A DNA stretch of 64,000 bases, from positions 3,410,001 through 3,474,000 of the forward strand of contig CAWJOU010000005.1 of the NCBI GenBank assembly GCA_963844575.1, in the 5' to 3' direction. The stretch's first letter is position 1. Each line of letters begins with the position of its first letter. Origin of the DNA: DASZUK01 sp963844575. Its GTDB lineage: Bacteria; Actinomycetota; Acidimicrobiia; Acidimicrobiales; RAAP-2. Shown one piece after another: positions 46,965-56,190 of the stretch. A program made the translations under genes and the position numbers. The notes beneath the pieces were generated by a model. That model made no database searches and was not told the origin of the DNA. It saw only the letters and a program-made list of their open reading frames with translations.

Positions 46965-47546
46965 GTGGACATCGCCATCGCCGCCGCCGTCTTCCCGGTC
47001 ATCTTCATCGGCGAGCTGCCGGACAAGACGATGTTCGCGTCGCTCGTCATGGCGACCCGCGGCCGGCCGTTCTCCGTCTGGCTCGGCGCCGCGGCGGCGT
47101 TCGTCGTCCACGTCGCCATCGCGGTGACGATCGGCGTCGCCCTCTTCCACCTCCTCCCCCACCGCGTCGTCGACGGCATCGTCGCGGTGATGTTCCTCGT
47201 CGGTGCCGCCCTGGCGCTCCGGGAAGCGATGCAGGACCACGACGAAGCGATCGTCGAGCGCGAGGTCGCGTCGAACCGGCGCGTGACGACGACCGCTTTC
47301 GCCGTCATCTTCCTGGCCGAATGGGGCGACCTCACCCAGATCCTGACGGCCAACCTGGCTGCCCGCTACCACTCGCCGTTCTCGGTCGCCCTCGGCGCGG
47401 TCGCCGCGCTGTGGGCCGTCGCCGGCCTGGCCGTCGTCGGTGGCCAGAGCCTCCTGCGGTTCGTCAACATCCGGACCGTCCGTCTGGTGACCGCGGTCGT
47501 CCTCGTCGGCCTGGCCGGCTTCGCGGCCTGGGAGGCGCTCCGATAG
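46965..47546 (+). CDS. GDT1/TMEM165 (UPF0016) family manganese exporter
   Basis: 193 residues, six predicted TM helices in two repeats. Hallmark motifs: GELPDKTMFASLVMATRGRP (residues ~16-35) and LAEWGDLTQILTANLAARY, the inverted-repeat E-x-x-D-K/R-T pair that forms the ion pathway. Family members export Mn2+ (or Ca2+). GTG 46965 has GAGGAG about 8 nt upstream. Its position behind a Mn2+ riboswitch is strong functional support. Confidence 0.92.
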   Translation: MDIAIAAAVFPVIFIGELPDKTMFASLVMATRGRPFSVWLGAAAAFVVHVAIAVTIGVALFHLLPHRVVDGIVAVMFLVGAALALREAMQDHDEAIVEREVASNRRVTTTAFAVIFLAEWGDLTQILTANLAARYHSPFSVALGAVAALWAVAGLAVVGGQSLLRFVNIRTVRLVTAVVLVGLAGFAAWEALR

Positions 47547-47637
47547 CGCCTCCACCGACGGTCGCCGTCCCGTCGCTCGACAGGCTGGGGGCATCGGCGT
47601 ACCGAAGGCGGCGCCCAAGGGAGGGTAGGACAACGGC

Positions 47638-48081
47638 ATGGAACCTCGCATCCACGTGATCACGCTGGCCGTCGATGATCTCGAACGGGCGCTCGCCTTC
47701 TACCGCGACGGGCTCGGCTTCGACTCACCGGGCATCATCGGCACCGACTTCGCCGGCGACGACACCAACGCCGCCGGCGCGGCCGCCATGTTCGAGCTCG
47801 GCGGTGGGCTCCTCTTCGCGGTCTACCCGCGCCCCGAGCTGGCCAAGGATGCCGGCCTGTCGCCCGAGCCGCCGAAGAGCGGCGAGTTCAGCATCGGGCA
47901 CATCGTCGCCCGTCGGGACGACGTCGACGCCGTCCTCGCCCAGGCCCAGGCCGCCGGCGCCACCGTCCTCGGCCAGCCTCACGACCGGCCGTGGGGCATC
48001 TACTCCGGGTACTTCCAGGACCCCGACGGCCATCTCTGGGAGGTCATCTTCAACCCCGCCGTGGGCGCCGCCGCCGGTTGA
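47638..48081 (+). CDS. VOC-family protein
   Basis: 147 residues. PRIHVITLAVDDLERALAFY opens module 1 with metal-binding His; GLGFDSPGIIGTDFAGDD; module 2 starts FSIGHIVARRDDVDAVLAQA with a His; ends GYFQDPDGHLWEVIFNP, with Glu. Metal ligand pattern is preserved. Substrate unknown. ATG at 47638; DyP follows 59 bp after its stop. Confidence 0.85.
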   Translation: MEPRIHVITLAVDDLERALAFYRDGLGFDSPGIIGTDFAGDDTNAAGAAAMFELGGGLLFAVYPRPELAKDAGLSPEPPKSGEFSIGHIVARRDDVDAVLAQAQAAGATVLGQPHDRPWGIYSGYFQDPDGHLWEVIFNPAVGAAAG

Positions 48082-48140
48082 CGGCCAGCCGGCCCGGGTC
48101 ACCTGGGCCCGACTGGGATCGGTACGCTACCCGGGTGACC

Positions 48141-49232
48141 ATGCCGACGCCGCCCGGTTCGCCGGTCCGCCTCCAAGAACCGCAAGCGGTGCTCACCCCG
48201 CTCACCGCGGCCGCGCTCTTCCTCGTCGTGACGATCGGCCCTGGGGCGGAAGAGGTCGTACGCGACCTGCTCGCGGATCTCGCCGGTCTCGAGCGCACCG
48301 TCGGGTTCCGGGTGCCGACCGCCGGGCTCGCCCTGGTGACCGGCGTCGGCTCTGACGCCTGGGACCGGCTGTTCACCGGACCGCGGCCGGCGGAGCTCCA
48401 CCCGTTCAGCGCGCTCGACGGCGACCGCCATCACGCGGTCTCGACGCCCGGGGACCTGTTGTTCCACCTCCGCGCCGCCCAGTCCGACCTCTGCTTCGAG
48501 CTGGCATCACAGATCATGGACCGGCTCGCCGGCTCGGCCACCGTCGTCGACGAGGTGCACGGGTTCAAGTACTTCGACGACCGTGACCTGCTCGGCTTCG
48601 TCGACGGGACGGAAAACCCGACCGGCGCAGCGGCCACGGCCGCGGTCACGGTCGGTGCCGAGGACCCGGACTTCTGCGGATCGAGCTACGTCATCGTCCA
48701 GAAGTATCTCCACGACCTGACGGCGTGGAACGCGCTCAGCGTCGAGGCCCAGGAGCTGGTCGTCGGGCGAAAGAAGCTGTCGAACGTCGAGCTGTCCGAC
48801 GACGAGAAGCCGAGCAACTCCCACGTCGCGTTGAACACCGTCGTCGACCCCGACGGCGAGCAACGCCAGATCCTCCGCGACAACATGGCGTTCGGAACGA
48901 TCGGTCAGCGCGAGTTCGGTACGTACTTCATCGGCTACGCGGCGACGCCGACCGTGACCGAGCAGATGCTCGAGAACATGTTCATCGGCGACCCGCCAGG
49001 GAACTACGACCGGATCCTCGACTTCTCGACTGCCGTCACCGGCAGCCTGTTCTTCGTCCCGACCGCCGACTTCCTCGACGACCTCCCGCCCGCCCCCGGC
49101 GACGTCGGGCACTCGCTGGCCGTCGACGGCGAGCCGGACGCCGGAACCGAGTCGACGAGCCCGGCCTCCGTCAACCAAACCGATGGTTCACTCGGGATCG
49201 CCGGGCTGAAGGGCTCGGGCTCGCCGGGCTGA
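48141..49232 (+). CDS. Dye-decolorizing (DyP-type) heme peroxidase
   Basis: 363 residues. DyP signature GFVDGTENPTGAAA with catalytic Asp; distal Arg in the region HVALNTVVDPDGEQRQILRD; proximal His in SNSHVALN; SYVIVQKYLHDLTAWNALSV and TYFIGYAATPTVTEQMLENM are typical of the family. No Tat signal is seen, so cytoplasmic or encapsulin cargo, though no cargo tag or encapsulin gene is visible here. The last ~40 residues are a Gly/Ser/Thr-rich tail. A GTG at 48135 is an alternative start. Confidence 0.92.
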   Translation: MPTPPGSPVRLQEPQAVLTPLTAAALFLVVTIGPGAEEVVRDLLADLAGLERTVGFRVPTAGLALVTGVGSDAWDRLFTGPRPAELHPFSALDGDRHHAVSTPGDLLFHLRAAQSDLCFELASQIMDRLAGSATVVDEVHGFKYFDDRDLLGFVDGTENPTGAAATAAVTVGAEDPDFCGSSYVIVQKYLHDLTAWNALSVEAQELVVGRKKLSNVELSDDEKPSNSHVALNTVVDPDGEQRQILRDNMAFGTIGQREFGTYFIGYAATPTVTEQMLENMFIGDPPGNYDRILDFSTAVTGSLFFVPTADFLDDLPPAPGDVGHSLAVDGEPDAGTESTSPASVNQTDGSLGIAGLKGSGSPG

Positions 49233-49283
49233 AGAACCCGGAACCGCCGGGCTGAGAAGCTCGGGGTCCCGGGTGGCACCGGC

Positions 49284-49460
49284 TCAGGCGTCCTTGACGA
49301 CGTCCTTCACCTTCTCACCAGCCTGCTTCAGGTTCGCCGATCCCTGATCGGCCTTGCCCCGTCGCTGCACCGAGCGATCGTTGGTGGCCTTCCCCACTGC
49401 TTCCTTGGCCTTGCCCTTTGCTTCCTCGGCCTTGTTCTTTGCCTTGTCGGCGAGCCCCAT
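49284..49460 (-). CDS. CsbD-family stress protein
   Basis: 58 residues: MGLADKAKNKAEEAKGKAKE, AVGKATNDRSVQRRGKADQG, SANLKQAGEKVKDVVKDA. The Lys/Ala/Glu repetition is the CsbD signature, a small general-stress protein of unknown function. ATG 49460 is fixed by an AGGAGG RBS 6 nt upstream; a longer frame has no such site. Confidence 0.92.
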   Translation of the reverse strand: MGLADKAKNKAEEAKGKAKEAVGKATNDRSVQRRGKADQGSANLKQAGEKVKDVVKDA

Positions 49461-49617
49461 CGTGACCTCCTCGTTACTGCGTCGACTGATGCCGTACCCC
49501 GCGGGCGACTCGTACATGCGCTCTCGGGTCAGGCCCACTCCCGAGGAGAGGGCCGAAAATGACGGCGCCATCCCCGCTCGGGACATAGCCCGCTCGTCGA
49601 GTGGGTAGGCAGCGGCG

Positions 49618-51372
49618 GTGACACCGGTCGCCTCGCCGTTCCCCCTGCGGGACTACGCGTTCATCGCCGACGGCGAGCGGGGGGCGCTCATCGGGCCCGA
49701 CGGCGGCCTGGCGTGGCTGTGCTTTCCGGGGTGGGGAGACCCGGCCGTCATCGCCGGGTTGTTGGGATCTGGCGGCCGGTACCACGTCGCACCGGTCGAT
49801 CGCTGGGTGCCGGGCGGGAGCTACGAGGACGGCACCCTCATCTGGCGCAGCCGCTGGGTCACCGACCATGGGATTGTCGAGTGCCGCGAAGCCTTCGTCT
49901 GCCCCGGGAGCCCCGACCGGGCGGTGATCCTGCGACAAGTGACGGCGGTGGACGGCCACCACCGGGTCCGAGCCGTCCTCGGACCGGCGGCCGACTACGG
50001 GCGCCGATCGCTCCTCCGGTGGCAACGCAACGAGCAGGCCTGGGTCACGCACGGCGAGGGGATCGCCGTCCGCTGGTCGGGGGCGAGCGCGGCGACGATG
50101 GGACGGCGGGTGGCCGAACGGGGAAACCTCGTGGCCGAGCTCGACCTCGAGGAAGGAGCGACCTGGGACCTCGTGCTCGAGCTCGCCGTCGGTTCCCGAC
50201 CCGACGGCGACCCGCCTCGTCCGGACGAATGCTGGCGGAGGACCGAGGCGTTCTGGCGGTCGGTCGTGCCTGCCTGCGCCGACACGGTCGCGCCCCGGGA
50301 TGCCCGTCACTCGATTGCCGTCCTGACCGGACTGACGTCGGCGTCGGGGGGCACGGCCGCCGCGGCCACCATGGCCCTCCCGGAGCGAGCGGAGGCCGGT
50401 CGGAACTACGACTACCGCTACGCCTGGGTCCGCGACACGTGCTGCGTCGGTCGGGTCGGCGCCATCGTCGACGGCGCCGAAGCCATTCTCGACGGCGCCG
50501 TCCGGTGGACCGTCGACCGCCTGCTGGCGGACGGGCCGACGACCCGACCGGCCTACACGCTCGGCGGCGGCCGGGTCCCGGGCGAGGCCCGGCTCGACAT
50601 CCCCGGGTACCCCGGCGGCTTCGACGTCGTCGGCAACCGGGCCGGGGACCAGTTCCAGCTCGACGTCTTCGGCCAGTCCCTGTCGCTCCTGGCCGACGCG
50701 GCGCTAGCCGACCGGCTCGATGTCGAGGGATGGCAAGCCGCCGAGACGGCGGTGGCGGCCGTCGAACAGCGGTGGACCGAGCCCGACGCCGGGATCTGGG
50801 AGACGTCGCCCAACCGGTGGACCCAGAGCCGGCTCATGTGCGTGGCCGGCCTGCGAGCGATCAGCGCGGCCGGCGCCCCGGCCACGCTGGTGCGTCGCAC
50901 GTTGCCCCTGGCCGACCGGATCCTCGCCGACACTGACCGGTCCTGCCTGCACCCCTCGGGGCGATGGCAACGCGCCCCCGACGACGAGCGGGTGGACGGC
51001 TCGTTGCTCCTGCCCGAGCTGCGCGGTGCCCTCCCACCCGACGATCCCCGCACCCGGGCCACCCGGCTGGCCATCGCCGAGGCGCTGGATGAGGACGGGT
51101 ACCTCTACCGCTACGCCCACGGCCGCGGACCGCTGTTCGAGGACGAAGGCGCCTTCTTGATCTGCAACTTCTGGATGGCGCTGGCCTGCCTCCGGGCCGG
51201 CGATGCGGTGAGCGGGGCCCGGCGGTTCGAGCGCAGTCGCGCCGCCTGCGGTCCCGCCGAGCTCTACTCGGAGGAGTTCGACGTCCGACAGCACCAGATG
51301 CGAGGCAACGCGCCCCAGGCGTTCGTCCACGCGGCAATGGTCGAATGCTTGGTCGCCTCGGAGTGGCCCTGA
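49618..51372 (+). CDS. Glycoside hydrolase family 15 (glucoamylase/trehalase-like)
   Basis: 584 residues. N-terminal beta domain with the typical opening PLRDYAFIADGERGALIGPD; (alpha/alpha)6 domain holding GRNYDYRYAWVRDT (residues ~261-274, catalytic region); second catalytic Glu near LYSEEFDVRQHQMRGNAPQA. No signal peptide, so intracellular; substrates may be maltooligosaccharides, glycogen or trehalose. GTG start 49618. Stands between CsbD (other strand) and DUF6328 with 145 bp before the latter. Confidence 0.9.
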   Translation: MTPVASPFPLRDYAFIADGERGALIGPDGGLAWLCFPGWGDPAVIAGLLGSGGRYHVAPVDRWVPGGSYEDGTLIWRSRWVTDHGIVECREAFVCPGSPDRAVILRQVTAVDGHHRVRAVLGPAADYGRRSLLRWQRNEQAWVTHGEGIAVRWSGASAATMGRRVAERGNLVAELDLEEGATWDLVLELAVGSRPDGDPPRPDECWRRTEAFWRSVVPACADTVAPRDARHSIAVLTGLTSASGGTAAAATMALPERAEAGRNYDYRYAWVRDTCCVGRVGAIVDGAEAILDGAVRWTVDRLLADGPTTRPAYTLGGGRVPGEARLDIPGYPGGFDVVGNRAGDQFQLDVFGQSLSLLADAALADRLDVEGWQAAETAVAAVEQRWTEPDAGIWETSPNRWTQSRLMCVAGLRAISAAGAPATLVRRTLPLADRILADTDRSCLHPSGRWQRAPDDERVDGSLLLPELRGALPPDDPRTRATRLAIAEALDEDGYLYRYAHGRGPLFEDEGAFLICNFWMALACLRAGDAVSGARRFERSRAACGPAELYSEEFDVRQHQMRGNAPQAFVHAAMVECLVASEWP

Positions 51373-51526
51373 GCTGTCAGTCCCGCTCGCCGTGCTGCGG
51401 GGCCATGCTGCGGGTGATCGGCCCCGCACGGGCCGGCGTGGCGACCACCGCAACCGGGTACGTCTTGAAGCAACGAGGAGACAGGACGGGACAGGGCGAA
51501 ACAGGACGACGTAGGAGGTGACCCCG

Positions 51527-52030
51527 GTGCCGACGCCTCGAGAGGAGGGCAGCCGCGCCGTCGACGATCCCGGTCGGCAGGAGTCCGAAGCCGAGCGGGA
51601 CGACCGCAACGTGGCCGAGCTCCTCCAGGAACTTCGCGTCGCCGGTCTGGGTGTCCAGGTGCTCTTCGGCTTCCTCCTCGCCCTCCCGTTCAGCGCCCGC
51701 TTCGAACGACTGGATGGAGCGCAACGGTATCTCTACCTCACCACGATCCTACTCGCCGCGCTGGCGACGGCCCTGCTCACCGCCCCCGTCGCGTACCACC
51801 GGTTGGTCTTTCGTCGGCACCAGAAGGGCCAGCTCCTCCGGGCGGCCAACGTGATGGCCCTCCTCGGTCTGGGCGCCGTCGGGCTCGCCATCTCGGCGGC
51901 GGTCCTTCTCGTCGTCGGTGTCGTCGAGCACGGTCCGGTGGTGCCGGTCGTCGCAGCCGCCACCGTGGCGGTCTTCATCGGGCTCTGGTTCGTCTTCCCG
52001 ATGGTCCGTCGACGGCATCCCGGCGGATGA
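51527..52030 (+). CDS. DUF6328 membrane protein
   Basis: 167 residues, four TM segments. Cytosolic acidic start, then AELLQELRVAGLGVQVLFGF, LLALPFSARFERLDGAQRYL, FRRHQKGQLLRAANVMALLG and two more hydrophobic stretches (VLLVVGVVEHG; AVFIGLWFVFPMV). GTG 51527 is preferred over 51518 because the AGGAGG at 51513-51518 gives normal spacing. Function unknown. Confidence 0.85.
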   Translation: MPTPREEGSRAVDDPGRQESEAERDDRNVAELLQELRVAGLGVQVLFGFLLALPFSARFERLDGAQRYLYLTTILLAALATALLTAPVAYHRLVFRRHQKGQLLRAANVMALLGLGAVGLAISAAVLLVVGVVEHGPVVPVVAAATVAVFIGLWFVFPMVRRRHPGG

Positions 52031-52129
52031 CGCAGGATCGGGCCCATGGGCTCGACGGCCCGGCATCGACGTCTTCGGGCCCGAGGACAGCGCCTCGTGA
52101 CCACACGGCGCGTCGACCGGTCGGTCAGC

Positions 52130-53750
52130 TCACGACAGCGACGCCCGGGCGGGCAGCCGGTCGAAGAACCGTCCGAGGACGTAACTGGGGACGGCGGCGA
52201 TGGCGATCATGAGCAACGCGAACGGCGCCGCCTGCCCGTACGCCAGGTTCTGCTGGTAGGCCCAGAACTGGGTGGCGAGCGTCTGCACCCCGGTCGGGAC
52301 CAGGAGGAGGGTGGCTGTGAGCTGGGTGACCGCCGAGAGGAACACCAGGCAGAACGCCGCCGCCAGGCCGGGACCGACCAGCGGCCGGGTGACCCGCCAC
52401 AGCACCGTCAGCCGACCCTTCCCGAGCGAGCGGGCGACGTCCTCGAGACCGACCGGCGCCTGGGCGATCGACGCCCGGACGCCGACGAGGGCCAGCGGGA
52501 AGAACATGATCGCGTACGTGACGACGAGCATCGGCGCCGTCTGGTACCAGAGCCCACCGGCGTACTGCTCGCTGAAGTAGGCCAGGGCCAAGGCGATCAC
52601 CAGTCCGGGCATGGCCAGGACGAGATAGGTGCTGCGCTCGAGGAACCGGCTGAGGCGTCCTTGGTGACGCACCGCGAGCACGCCGACCGGCAGCGCCATG
52701 AGGGTGGCGATCACCGCGGCGGCGAGGCCATAGAGCGCGGTGTGCCACGTCGCGGCGGCGATGGACACACCGTCCAACACGCCCTTCGGACCCGATACCC
52801 ACCAGTACACGGCGGAACCGACCGGGACACCGAGGGCCAACGCGACGAGGGCGAGGAGTCCCAACAGCGCGGGGCCCGTCCACCAGCCCAGGTGGTGCCG
52901 CCGGGTGAGGCGTTGGGCCATCCGGTCGACCCGACTGATCCGCCCCCGGCCTCGGGCCGCCGACTCGCCGACCAGCACCATCAACCCCAGCAGGACCAAC
53001 ACCAGCGAGAGCCCGCACGCCGTCGGGACGTTGAACGCCACCGAGAACTCGGTGAAGATCTCGGTGGTGAACGTCTGGTAGCCGAGGATCTCGAAGGCGC
53101 CGTACTCGGCCAAGAGGACCAGGACGACGAGCAGACAACCGCCGAGAATGGCCACCCGGGCCTGGGCGAGGGTGATCCGCCAGAAGGTGCGGAGCCGGCC
53201 GAGCGCCGAGGCTTCGCGCCACCTCCTCCTGGGCCGGGTCGGCGTTGCGGAGGCTGGAGGCCACCGGCAGGTAGACGAGCGGGTAGATCGAGAGCGTCAT
53301 CACGAGGACCGCGCCCCAGAAGCCCGACACCGCCGTGCTGAGCGATGCCCAACCGAAGCTCACCACGAAGTCGGGGATGGCGAGCGGGATGACGACGGCC
53401 ACCGCCCAGAACCCCCGTCCCGGGAGGTCGGTGCGCTCGACCAGCCAGGCCGCGCCGGTGCCGATGACGGCACACAGCGTCGTCACGACGACCGCCAGCC
53501 GGACCGTGTTCCACAGCAGCTGGGCGGTGAGTGATCGGTCGATGAGGTCGGCCACCCGGCCGGCCCCCGCACCGTGCGCCTCGACGATCAGGAACACGAG
53601 CGGCAGGATCAGCACCACCGCCACCAGCCCGCTGGCGACGAGCAAGCCCGATCGGTCCGGTCGGGCCGGCTGACGCCGAGGATCGTCACGGGAACATCCC
53701 GGTTTGGCGAAGCAGTGCGACGGCGGTCGAGCCGTCGCCGAGCTCGGCAA
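52130..53750 (-). CDS. Iron(III) ABC transporter permease (FbpB-like), frameshifted
   Basis: Two halves of a fused two-unit permease of about 530 residues with ~12 TM helices. The N-terminal half has LLVASGLVAVVLILPLVFL, AAWLVERTDLPGRGFWAVAV, SFGWASLSTAVSGFWGAVLV and the EAA-type loop region EEVARSLGA. The frame then slips one base at about 53202-53206 and continues RLRTFWRITLAQARVAILGG. The second half repeats the pattern, with DVARSLGKGRLTVLWRVTRP. The start is unclear: a GTG overlapping the upstream stop (GTGA at 53688) is out of frame with the first TM by one base, so a second small indel may exist. No ATP-binding gene accompanies it. Confidence 0.82.
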
Positions 53751-54798
53751 TGGTGATGCCGTTCGGTTGCAGTTGGTCGAACGGCGTCTCCTCGGACGAC
53801 GCCGCCACCCCGTCGTCGAGGGGGTACTCGAAGCTGATCGAGTGAGCGATCACCTCCTGACCCGGTTCGGACACGAGGAAGGCCAGGAACTTCTGCGCCG
53901 CCGCCTGGTGGGTCGACGACTTCAGGATCGCCGCGCCCGAGACGTCGAGGACGTAGCCCGGGTTGTGGGGCGCGAAGTAGGTGATCTTCGAGTGGACGTT
54001 GCCGGCGCCCAGCTCGGCCTTCATCCGGTACCAGTAGTACTGGTTGACCACCCCGAAGGCGACCGCGCCCCGGTTCACCTCGTCGGCGATCGTCTCGTTG
54101 TCCGGATAGACGTGGCTGCCGGCGTTGGCCTTGATGCCGTGCAGCCAGGAGACCGTCTTCGCCTGGCCGTAGGTGTGGTCGACCGAGGTGACGATCGGCT
54201 GAAAGTCGGTCTCGCCGGCGGCGAAGGCGAGCTTGCCCGAGTACTTCGATGTGGCCAGCTGCAGCACTGTCGTCGGCAGCGCTGTCTTCTTGATCAGGCT
54301 CGGGTTGTAGATGAGCACGCTCACTCGGGCGGACACGCCGACCCAGTCCCCGGCCTCGGAGTTGTACTGGCTCGCGGTCTTGGCCAACGTGGACGGGTCC
54401 ACCTTGGCCAGGAGACCCTTCTCCTGCAGGTACTCGAGCGGCGGCGAGTTCTCGGTGTAGAAGACATCGGCCTTCGGATGGGACTTCTCGGCGATGATCT
54501 CGTCGGTGAAGGTGTCCTCGTCGTCGTAGCGGACGTTGACCGTGATGCCGGTCTTCTTCTCGAAGGCTGTGATGAGCGACTGGGTCGTCTGCTGGTGCTG
54601 GCCGCTGTAAAGGGTGATGGACTGGCCGGAGGCTCCCGACGTCGAGGCGGTGGCGGCCAGCAGACCGGCAACACAGCCCGCGGCCGCCGCCGCGGCCAGC
54701 CCTAGCCGCCGGCCGGCCCGGCGTCGAGCTGGTCCGGTCCTCCGAGCCGCCGTCATCGTCGTCGTGATCGTGGTCATGGTGGTCGCGGTCCTCGTCAT
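53686..54798 (-). CDS. Iron(III) ABC transporter substrate-binding protein (FutA/FbpA-like)
   Basis: 370 residues. Basic start and Ala-rich core LGLAAAAAAGCVAGLLAATA (signal peptide or lipoprotein-like), then TLYSGQHQQTTQSLITAFEK, GITVNVRYDDEDTFTDEIIA, EKSHPKADVFYTENSPPLEY, and iron-site Tyr candidates in GVVNQYYWYRMKAELG. FbpA-type periplasmic iron binding protein. Its ATG overlaps the preceding gene's stop (ATGA). Under the same IdeR/DtxR box. Confidence 0.9.
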   Translation of the reverse strand: MTRTATTMTTITTTMTAARRTGPARRRAGRRLGLAAAAAAGCVAGLLAATASTSGASGQSITLYSGQHQQTTQSLITAFEKKTGITVNVRYDDEDTFTDEIIAEKSHPKADVFYTENSPPLEYLQEKGLLAKVDPSTLAKTASQYNSEAGDWVGVSARVSVLIYNPSLIKKTALPTTVLQLATSKYSGKLAFAAGETDFQPIVTSVDHTYGQAKTVSWLHGIKANAGSHVYPDNETIADEVNRGAVAFGVVNQYYWYRMKAELGAGNVHSKITYFAPHNPGYVLDVSGAAILKSSTHQAAAQKFLAFLVSEPGQEVIAHSISFEYPLDDGVAASSEETPFDQLQPNGITIAELGDGSTAVALLRQTGMFP

Positions 54799-55208
54799 GG
54801 GGCGGCTGTCGGGCAGATGGCGTTGACCCGGGCCTCGGCGGCCTTCACCGCGGCCTTGGTCTTGTGGGACCCGTTGCCGGCGCTGACCGCGGCGTAGGCC
54901 GAGTCGAGCTGCTGGACAGCTCGTCGCAGCGTCGGATCGGACAGCTTCAGCTGGCGCAGGGGAAGCACCTGGGCCTCGGCGTAGCCGACGGGGTCGGCTG
55001 TCAGTGTCGGGCCGTCGCTGAGCACGTCGGCGACGGCCGTGCACTGGCGCGCCGGGCTGTGCTCGACCACCGCCGCGGTCGCCGAGACGGTGTCGATCGT
55101 CGCCGCCAAGCCGGTGGCGACGATGAGCGAGAGGATCGCGGCCAGAGCCCGGGCCGAGATCTTCCCGCCCGGCCCAGCGTGTTTCCTGTCGAGGTGCAAG
55201 GACGCCAT
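54795..55208 (-). CDS. Secreted protein of unknown function, first gene of the iron operon
   Basis: 137 residues. Signal segment ARALAAILSLIVATGLAATI; mature part SPARQCTAVADVLSDGPTLT and LRQLKLSDPTLRRAVQQLDS with two Cys that could pair (QCTAV and AICPTAAP). The start is 11 bp downstream of the iron box. Coupled to the binding protein by a 4-bp overlap, so it probably helps in iron acquisition, but no family is recognised. Confidence 0.65.
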   Translation of the reverse strand: MASLHLDRKHAGPGGKISARALAAILSLIVATGLAATIDTVSATAAVVEHSPARQCTAVADVLSDGPTLTADPVGYAEAQVLPLRQLKLSDPTLRRAVQQLDSAYAAVSAGNGSHKTKAAVKAAEARVNAICPTAAP

Positions 55209-55218
55209 CGGCCGATTG

Positions 55219-55237
55219 TAAGGTTAGGCATACCTAA
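55219..55237. promoter_or_regulatory. IdeR/DtxR iron box upstream of the iron operon
   Basis: TAAGGTTAGGCATACCTAA matches the 19-bp IdeR/DtxR consensus TWAGGTTAGSCTAACCTWA at 17 of 19 positions. It lies 11 bp before the ATG at 55208 and would repress iron uptake when iron is plentiful. Confidence 0.92.
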
Positions 55238-55356
55238 TTATCAAGTAGGGGCTGCCCAAACTTTGGCGATGCTCGGGTCAAGGCGCCGCGACCCGACGAC
55301 GGCCTGACCAGCCAGGACCCCTCGGGATCAACCGCCCACGCCGCCGACTGAACGGA

Positions 55357-56190
55357 TCAGTAGACGTTGGGGAGCAGCCGCATCGTCTCGTTGCTGAGCG
55401 CCCAGAGGATCCCGAAGAGCACGGGTACCCCGACGAGCCAGGTTCTGAAGATCCCCCAGCGCGCCCACAGCCACCAGCAGGCCGCGGAGCCGGCCAGCAG
55501 CGCGAGCAGCCACAAGGCGACGAACGGCCAGGCGCCCGGGTCGTTGTGGCCTTGGACCTGCGCCGCCGGGATGGTCGTCGGCCGTCCTCGTGGCGCGGGG
55601 ACGACCTGGCCCTGCAACTTGGCATCGACGTACACCAGATGATCCGGCGCCAGGCTTCCGAGCGATCCCGGTCCGGCTGACGTCACGAGGGTCAACAACC
55701 CCTGGGCCGACGTGATCTTCGGGAGTCGCTGTCCGGGCAGCACCCGACCCAGGACGGCGAAGTGGAACCGACCCTGGCCCGTCCGGACCGTGATGACGTC
55801 GCCCTTCTCCAGCCGCGTGATCCCGCTGAACGGCGCACCGGCCGTCGAGCTCTTGCCGACCAGGACGGACTGGCCGGGCTGGCCGGGCAGGGGGGTGTTC
55901 GCCACATGTCCCGGCCCGGCCAACAGGTCGCCTGACGACGTGCCCTCGACGACCATCACATTGTGGAGCCCGGCCTGCGGCGCATTGAGCAACGCCACCG
56001 GAGTGCCGGCGGCGATGGTGCCGCCGATCGGTGGCGCGACTTCGGCCGCCGGCGCGATGAGCCCGCGGAACTTGGCATAGAGCTGGTGCTGGCTTCGCTG
56101 CTCCTGCAGCCCGCTGAGCCCGAACGCGAAGACGCCGAAGAAGGCGACCGCCACACTGAGGACCATGACGACGGCCAGCGTGATCGCCAA
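55357..56190 (-). CDS. Sortase-fold membrane protein with all catalytic residues replaced
   Basis: 277 residues. N-terminal TM (LAVVMVLSVAVAFFGVFAFG), then a class E-like sortase domain: LLAGPGHVANTPLPGQPGQS aligns with the strongly conserved GPGHYPGTPLPGQPGN. But the catalytic His of AGHRT is Lys113 (VGKSS), the nucleophile Cys of TLTTC is Ser171 (TLVTS) and the Arg of RLVV is His184 (HLVY). A second TM stretch near the C-terminus (FVALWLLALLAGSAACWWLW) and GIFRTWLVGVPVLFGILWAL follow. The start is TTG 56190; an acidic in-frame extension to about 56280 lacks a start codon, so a small indel may hide the true N-terminus. It cannot be a transpeptidase; a scaffold or binding role is likely. Confidence 0.85.
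   Translation of the reverse strand: MAITLAVVMVLSVAVAFFGVFAFGLSGLQEQRSQHQLYAKFRGLIAPAAEVAPPIGGTIAAGTPVALLNAPQAGLHNVMVVEGTSSGDLLAGPGHVANTPLPGQPGQSVLVGKSSTAGAPFSGITRLEKGDVITVRTGQGRFHFAVLGRVLPGQRLPKITSAQGLLTLVTSAGPGSLGSLAPDHLVYVDAKLQGQVVPAPRGRPTTIPAAQVQGHNDPGAWPFVALWLLALLAGSAACWWLWARWGIFRTWLVGVPVLFGILWALSNETMRLLPNVY

Noticed and set aside
48141..49232. DyP peroxidase as an encapsulin cargo
   Set aside because: The tail is Gly/Ser-rich but shows no clear targeting peptide, and no encapsulin gene is in the window.
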